Source: Caldilineaceae bacterium (GTDB taxonomy: Bacteria; Chloroflexota; Anaerolineae; Caldilineales; Caldilineaceae). Taken from it: a DNA stretch of 8,977 nucleotides. Both the position numbers and the translations under genes were made by a program. The DNA lies in the NCBI GenBank assembly GCA_015494005.1, contig WGCB01000413.1, forward strand, positions 1 through 8,977, given 5' to 3'. The notes beneath the pieces were generated by a model. It did not search any database and was not told the origin of the DNA. It saw only the letters and a program-made list of their open reading frames with translations. Positions 6,211 to 8,977 of this stretch are shown here, in pieces; positions within the stretch are counted from its first letter, which is position 1, and every line of letters begins with the position of its first letter.

Positions 6211-7137
6211 ATGGCTACCACCACCATGGATCGACTCGACCTCTCGGTGCAGCAGGGCAAGGAGCGCAGCATGCTCAGCATGACCTGGCGCCAGTTCCGA
6301 CGCCACCACATGGCCATGCTCGGCTCCTTCGTGCTCCTGCTCCTGATCCTGGGCTCCATCCTCGTCTCCGTGGTCAGCCCCTACGATCCGGAAAAGAGCA
6401 GCATGCGAGAGCGGCGCGAACCGCCCAGCCTGCAGCATCCCATGGGCACGGACACCCTGGGCCGGGACATGATGACCCGCCTCTTCTACGGCGGCCGGGT
6501 CTCCCTGACCATCGGCCTGCTGGCCACGGTGGTGGGCATCGGCATCGGCACCACCATCGGCGCCCTGGCCGGCTACTACGGCGGCCGCCTAGACAACATC
6601 CTCATGCGCTTGACGGATCTGTTCATCTCCATGCCCCGCCTCTTCATGCTCATCATCATGACCCTGCTGTTGCGCTCCTGGGACGTGCCTCCGCTGAAGG
6701 CCAACGGGGGCGTGGGCGGCATCATCCTGATCCTGGGCATCCTCTCCTGGACGGGCACAGCCCGGCTGGTGCGGGGGCAGTTCCTGGGCCTGAAGGAGAA
6801 GGAGTTCGTGGAGGCGGCCCGGGCGCTGGGCATCCAAAACATGCGCATCGTCTTCCGCCACATCCTGCCCAACACCGCCACCCCCATCATCGTGGCCGCC
6901 ACCCTGCTGGTGGCCAACACCATCATCGCGGAGTCCGGCCTGAGCTTCCTGGGCTTCGGCGTGCAGCCGCCCACCCCCACCTGGGGCAACATGCTCAACG
7001 CGGCCCAGGACGAGATGCGCAAAGGCAACTGGTGGATGGCCTTCTTCCCTGGCCTCATGATCTTCCTCACGGTGATCAGCATCAACTACATCGGCGACGG
7101 CCTGCGGGATGCCCTGGATCCCCACAAGAACCTCTAA
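6211..7137 (+). CDS. ABC importer permease, DppC/OppC family
   Basis: A 308-residue inner-membrane permease that pairs with the DppB-like protein encoded before it. It has the family's N-terminal helix (MAMLGSFVLLLLILGSILVSVVSPYDP) and then the signature HPMGTDTLGRDMMTRLFYGGR-like segment. Further helices follow, then an EAA loop from about E198 (EFVEAARALGIQNMRIVFRH), and SFLGFGVQPPTPTWGNML, a hallmark of OppC proteins. The end DGLRDALDPHKNL is typical. I chose ATG 6211 because GGAG lies 5 nt upstream. An in-frame ATG at 6169 has no ribosome site and would add 14 residues of unlikely character. No ATPase gene follows within the window, so energising subunits must be encoded elsewhere or shared with another importer. 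Confidence 0.93.
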   Translation: MATTTMDRLDLSVQQGKERSMLSMTWRQFRRHHMAMLGSFVLLLLILGSILVSVVSPYDPEKSSMRERREPPSLQHPMGTDTLGRDMMTRLFYGGRVSLTIGLLATVVGIGIGTTIGALAGYYGGRLDNILMRLTDLFISMPRLFMLIIMTLLLRSWDVPPLKANGGVGGIILILGILSWTGTARLVRGQFLGLKEKEFVEAARALGIQNMRIVFRHILPNTATPIIVAATLLVANTIIAESGLSFLGFGVQPPTPTWGNMLNAAQDEMRKGNWWMAFFPGLMIFLTVISINYIGDGLRDALDPHKNL

Positions 7138-7144
7138 ACCCAAG

Positions 7145-7259
7145 TCAAATTGGAACCGGCAGTTTTGGAGGCGCTAGGCGGGTCCGTGACCCGCCGGATG
7201 GCGCATCCGGCGAGAGCCAGGAAAGCTTCCGCTTTCAAATTGACCGCAGTTTAGGTGGC
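7145..7259 (+). repeat. Palindrome cluster bounded by imperfect direct repeats
   Basis: The direct repeats are 7145-7172 and 7235-7259 (TCAAATTG, ACC, GCAGTTT, then GGnGGC). They match over about 25 positions with two mismatches and three gap positions. Between them lie three perfect stems: GGCGGGTC/GACCCGCC (7177-7195, 3-nt loop); CGCCGGATG/CATCCGGCG (7192-7212, loop GCG), which shares CGCC with the first so the two compete; and GAAAGC/GCTTTC (7221-7236, loop TTCC). The cluster begins 8 bp after the permease stop. It resembles a REP-like or miniature repeat element, and could also protect or end the importer transcript. I recognise no named family. Confidence 0.5.
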
Positions 7260-7358
7260 TGAGCGAGCCCCCCCTGGCCGGGGCCGGGAGCGACCCACGG
7301 AAACCGCTGCGACCGATCCACCGAGCACCCCTCAACGTCTCCCATCCCGCTCCTGCAC

Positions 7359-7397
7359 CCTGGCCTGGTCGGTTTCGAAACCTGCCAGGTCTTTTTT
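7359..7397 (+). terminator. Intrinsic-type terminator of the importer operon
   Basis: CCTGGC (7359-7364) pairs with GCCAGG (7384-7389). Inside this, the perfect palindrome GGTTTCGAAACC (7371-7382) forms an inner stem. The structure is followed by TC and six T (7392-7397). It sits about 220 nt past the second permease and directly before the ECF-type promoter at 7411, so it would isolate the second sigma cassette from importer transcription. The internal bulge (7365-7370) makes the stem weaker than a model terminator. Confidence 0.55.
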
Positions 7398-7410
7398 CTC
7401 CTACATTCCC

Positions 7411-7440
7411 TGTAACATTTCTCCCGACTCCGTGGTATAA
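7411..7440 (+). promoter_or_regulatory. Putative ECF-type promoter of the second sigma gene
   Basis: TGTAAC (7411-7416) is followed after 17 bp by GGTATA (7434-7439), or after 18 bp by GTATAA (7435-7440). The start should fall near 7446, about 14 nt before the ATG at 7461, leaving just room for the AGAGGAG ribosome site. The bases CCTGTAACATTTC match those before the first sigma gene except for one purine, which points to autoregulation or shared recognition. Confidence 0.55.
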
Positions 7441-7460
7441 AGAGGCAGAGGAGCGTGTGG

Positions 7461-8078
7461 ATGACCATCGCGACGAAGCCCAGGGTGCAGGCCACAGTGC
7501 AGACCCCAGCGCAGACCACGGACCAACCCACAGACGCAGCCATCATCGAGCAAGTCCTGGCCGGGGACTCGGCCCCCTTCCGCCTGCTGGTGGAACGCTA
7601 CCAGCGAGCTGTCTTCAACGCCAGCTACCGCCTGGTCGGCGACCATCACCAGGCCGCGGACATCGCCCAGGAGGCCTTCGTCCGGGCCTACCGCTCCCTG
7701 CACACCTTCCGCCGGGACGCGCCTCTGGCCCCCTGGCTCTGCCGCATCGCCATCAACCTCTCCTTGAACTGGCTGAAGCGACAGCGACCCGAGCTCTCCT
7801 TGGAGGAGCGGCTGGAGAAGCACGCCCTGGAGCTGCCGGACCTCTCCGACGAGCCCCAGCGCCGCCTGCTCCAGGGGGAGCGCCAGCAGAGCGTGCGGGA
7901 GGCGGTCCTGGCCCTGCCCCCGGACCAGCGGGCGGTCATCGAACTGCGCCACTTCCAGGAGCTCTCCTACCAGGAGATGGCCCAGATCCTGGGGATCAGC
8001 GTGAGCAACGTGAAGGTGCGGCTCTTCCGGGCCCGCAAACATCTGCGACAGATTCTCGAAGGGGTGGGTGAGCGATGA
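7461..8078 (+). CDS. ECF-family RNA polymerase sigma factor (second cassette)
   Basis: A 205-residue extracytoplasmic-function sigma factor. Region 2 lies at about residues 37-109, with DIAQEAFVRAYRSLHTFRRD and then PWLCRIAINLSLNWLKRQRP. Region 4 lies at about 146-198, with LPPDQRAVIELRHFQELSYQ and the helix-turn-helix MAQILGISVSNVKVRLFRARK. The linker is short and acidic. The first 25 residues are Thr/Gln/Ala-rich and probably disordered. I take ATG 7461 as start because GGAG at 7450-7453 is 7 nt upstream; the in-frame GTG at 7455 would sit only 1 nt from that site. The stop overlaps the anti-sigma start (ATGA), so the pair is coupled. The regulon is unknown; its membrane-bound partner suggests an envelope signal. 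Confidence 0.94.
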   Translation: MTIATKPRVQATVQTPAQTTDQPTDAAIIEQVLAGDSAPFRLLVERYQRAVFNASYRLVGDHHQAADIAQEAFVRAYRSLHTFRRDAPLAPWLCRIAINLSLNWLKRQRPELSLEERLEKHALELPDLSDEPQRRLLQGERQQSVREAVLALPPDQRAVIELRHFQELSYQEMAQILGISVSNVKVRLFRARKHLRQILEGVGER

Positions 8079-8677
8079 ACGAGCAACGATGGGACGAATG
8101 TTCGGGCCAGGAGGAGACGGTTTTCCTCTTCCTGGACGGGGAGCTGAGCCCCCTGGAGCACGCGGCCTTCGCTGCCCATCTCCAGGGGTGCCCTGCCTGC
8201 CAGGCCCTGGTGGACGAGTGGGCCCACTTTTCCGCCAGCCTGGCCACCGCGGAGGAGCTGCCTCCCCCGCCTGGGCTGGTCGAGGAGGTCATGGCCCGTA
8301 TCGAGAAGGAGCCCGTGCCCGGGGCCAGCCGCCTGGACGAGCTGATCCTGGGGGGGCAGCTCCTGGTGGGCCTGGGCCTCCTGGCCCTCTTCGGCCCCAG
8401 CCTGGTGAAGGGCCTGCTCCCTTGGCTGCGCACCGGCCTGGCCGTGCAGGGCCAGCTGACTCTGCTCTTCTGGCAGCGGCTTCTGGCCCTGGGGAGGGGG
8501 ATGGGGGGCTGGCGTCCTCTGCCCCTGGAGCTTCCCCAGGCGGACTGGTTCGCCCTCTCCAGTCAGCTGGGGCTGATCCTGGTGGTGGCCCTGGTCCTAG
8601 TCTGGCTCCTGGGCAACGCGGTGCTCCTGGGGCCTCCCTCAGGACGGAGCCGGGGGCCCTTCTCCCGGGCCCGGTGA
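8075..8677 (+). CDS. Membrane-anchored zinc-finger anti-sigma factor
   Basis: A 200-residue protein expected to hold the second sigma factor at the membrane. The cytosolic N-terminal domain has the anti-sigma zinc motif His-x3-Cys-x2-Cys (H35, C39, C42; HLQGCPAC), with C9 as a likely fourth ligand and the FLFLDGELSPLEHAAFAAHL helix pair between. A Pro-rich hinge (residues 62-67) and a charged helix follow. Membrane helices are likely at about 90-108 and 163-186, with a less certain hydrophobic segment at 122-139. The segment between the two clear helices is therefore probably periplasmic or membrane-lying, and the tail RSRGPFSRAR is basic. The start overlaps the sigma stop by 4 bp. Many such proteins are released by regulated proteolysis, but I see no specific cleavage site. 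A GC hairpin (8650-8674) lies at the 3' end of the gene. Confidence 0.88.
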   Translation: MNEQRWDECSGQEETVFLFLDGELSPLEHAAFAAHLQGCPACQALVDEWAHFSASLATAEELPPPPGLVEEVMARIEKEPVPGASRLDELILGGQLLVGLGLLALFGPSLVKGLLPWLRTGLAVQGQLTLLFWQRLLALGRGMGGWRPLPLELPQADWFALSSQLGLILVVALVLVWLLGNAVLLGPPSGRSRGPFSRAR

Positions 8678-8725
8678 CACGAGGCGGGCTTTGGCGGCGC
8701 ATCCGGTGGAAACACGCGGCGCCAC

Positions 8726-8795
8726 GATATCGGATCATGATACCGGAAATGACACCGGAAAATGACATCGGAAGCGATGTCGGACACTGTGCGGA
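8726..8795 (+). repeat. Array of five GAYRYCGGA units with 12-13 bp spacing
   Basis: Nine-base units start at 8726 (GATATCGGA), 8739 (GATACCGGA), 8751 (GACACCGGA), 8764 (GACATCGGA) and 8776 (GATGTCGGA), with steps of 13, 12, 13 and 12. A decayed sixth copy (TGTGCGGA) ends at 8795. Two units make a 25-bp period, not a multiple of three, so this is not a coding repeat. Within it, GACATCG/CGATGTC (8764-8770 and 8775-8781) forms a perfect 7-bp inverted repeat around GAAG. It lies just before a gene start, so an operator array is one reading; simple tandem duplication with drift is another. Confidence 0.65.
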
Positions 8796-8810
8796 AGGAG
8801 CCTGGCAACT

Positions 8811-8977
8811 ATGATGGCAATCGGAGTGGTCTTCCTCGCCACATCCCCTGCGCGGATCCTCCAGGAAGCACCCCCCACGTCGCCGGTGGAGGATCTGGCG
8901 GGGCTGGTCATGGCCCTGGTCGTGGCCACCCTCCTGATCGCTTCCCTGGCCACCCTGCTCCTGGTGCTGACCGGGCT
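8811..8977 (+). CDS. Small membrane protein of unknown function, N-terminal 55 residues (3' end outside window)
   Basis: An open frame begins at ATG 8811 (a second ATG follows at once) and runs off the right edge. AAGGAG at 8795-8800 lies 10 nt upstream, a slightly long but usable spacing. The visible protein has a short hydrophobic N-terminus (MMAIGVVFLATSPARIL), a Pro-rich segment (EAPPTSPVEDL, residues 19-29) and one strong membrane helix at about 29-54 (GLVMALVVATLLIASLATLLLVL). It is in the same direction as, and 133 bp after, the sigma/anti-sigma pair, so it may belong to that operon or be a target of it. Too little is visible to name a family. The GAYRYCGGA array ends immediately before its ribosome site. 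Confidence 0.55.
   Translation, partial: MMAIGVVFLATSPARILQEAPPTSPVEDLAGLVMALVVATLLIASLATLLLVLTG

Noticed and set aside
4835..6211. 458-residue minus-strand frame opposite the DppB-like permease
   Set aside because: It is dominated by Asp, Gly, His, Gln and Glu and is a mirror of the permease coding pattern; it has no recognisable domain.
8696..8706. 11-bp sequence GGCGCATCCGG repeated at 7200-7210 and 8696-8706
   Set aside because: Exact 11-mers shared between two places are expected by chance in a GC-rich window of this size, and the surrounding bases do not match.

Overview
The window is GC-rich, with codon use strongly biased to G/C at third positions. It looks like chromosomal DNA of a Chloroflexota-type bacterium, possibly of the Caldilinea/Litorilinea kind. 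That placement is an inference from the lipoprotein style (a Cys lipobox followed by an Ala/Pro/Glu linker), the GTG starts and the gene mix; no sequence search could be run. I see no rRNA, tRNA, CRISPR array, transposase or phage structural gene.

Layout from left to right. (1) The 5' part of an unrecognised gene runs off the left edge on the minus strand (1-799). (2) A 306-bp gap holds a likely promoter for that gene, a strong hairpin that may terminate the next operon, and a 13-codon plus-strand ORF with an unusually strong Shine-Dalgarno. (3) On the minus strand lies an ECF sigma factor (1474-2166) overlapping by 4 bp a small soluble zinc-finger anti-sigma factor (1106-1477). It is preceded by a four-helix membrane protein (2233-2658) that has a near-consensus promoter and looks leaderless. 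(4) A 509-bp divergent region carries back-to-back housekeeping promoters. The rightward one (TTGACA-17-TATACT) drives a transcript with a leader of about 296 nt. (5) An oligopeptide/dipeptide-type ABC importer operon follows on the plus strand: lipoprotein binding protein (3168-4946), DppB/OppB-like permease (5120-6142) and DppC/OppC-like permease (6211-7137). Strong hairpins separate the binding protein from the permeases, and no ATPase gene is present. (6) A 323-bp gap contains clustered palindromes between imperfect direct repeats, then a terminator-like hairpin with a T-run, then an ECF-type promoter. (7) A second ECF sigma factor (7461-8078) overlaps by 4 bp a membrane-anchored zinc-finger anti-sigma factor (8075-8677). 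(8) A 133-bp gap carries a regular array of 9-bp GAYRYCGGA units every 12-13 bp, followed by the start of a small membrane protein cut by the right edge.

How the parts work together: two independent sigma/anti-sigma switches, one cytosolic and one membrane-bound, flank a peptide importer. Both sigma genes have the same upstream element (CCTGTAACRTTTC, then T-TA 17-18 bp later). This is the expected form of an autoregulated ECF promoter and suggests the two systems recognise related promoters. The importer itself uses a housekeeping-type promoter, so nothing here shows that either sigma factor controls it. I found no clearly new biological system. The least explained signals are the GAYRYCGGA array, the repeat-flanked palindromes and the shared ECF promoter motif.
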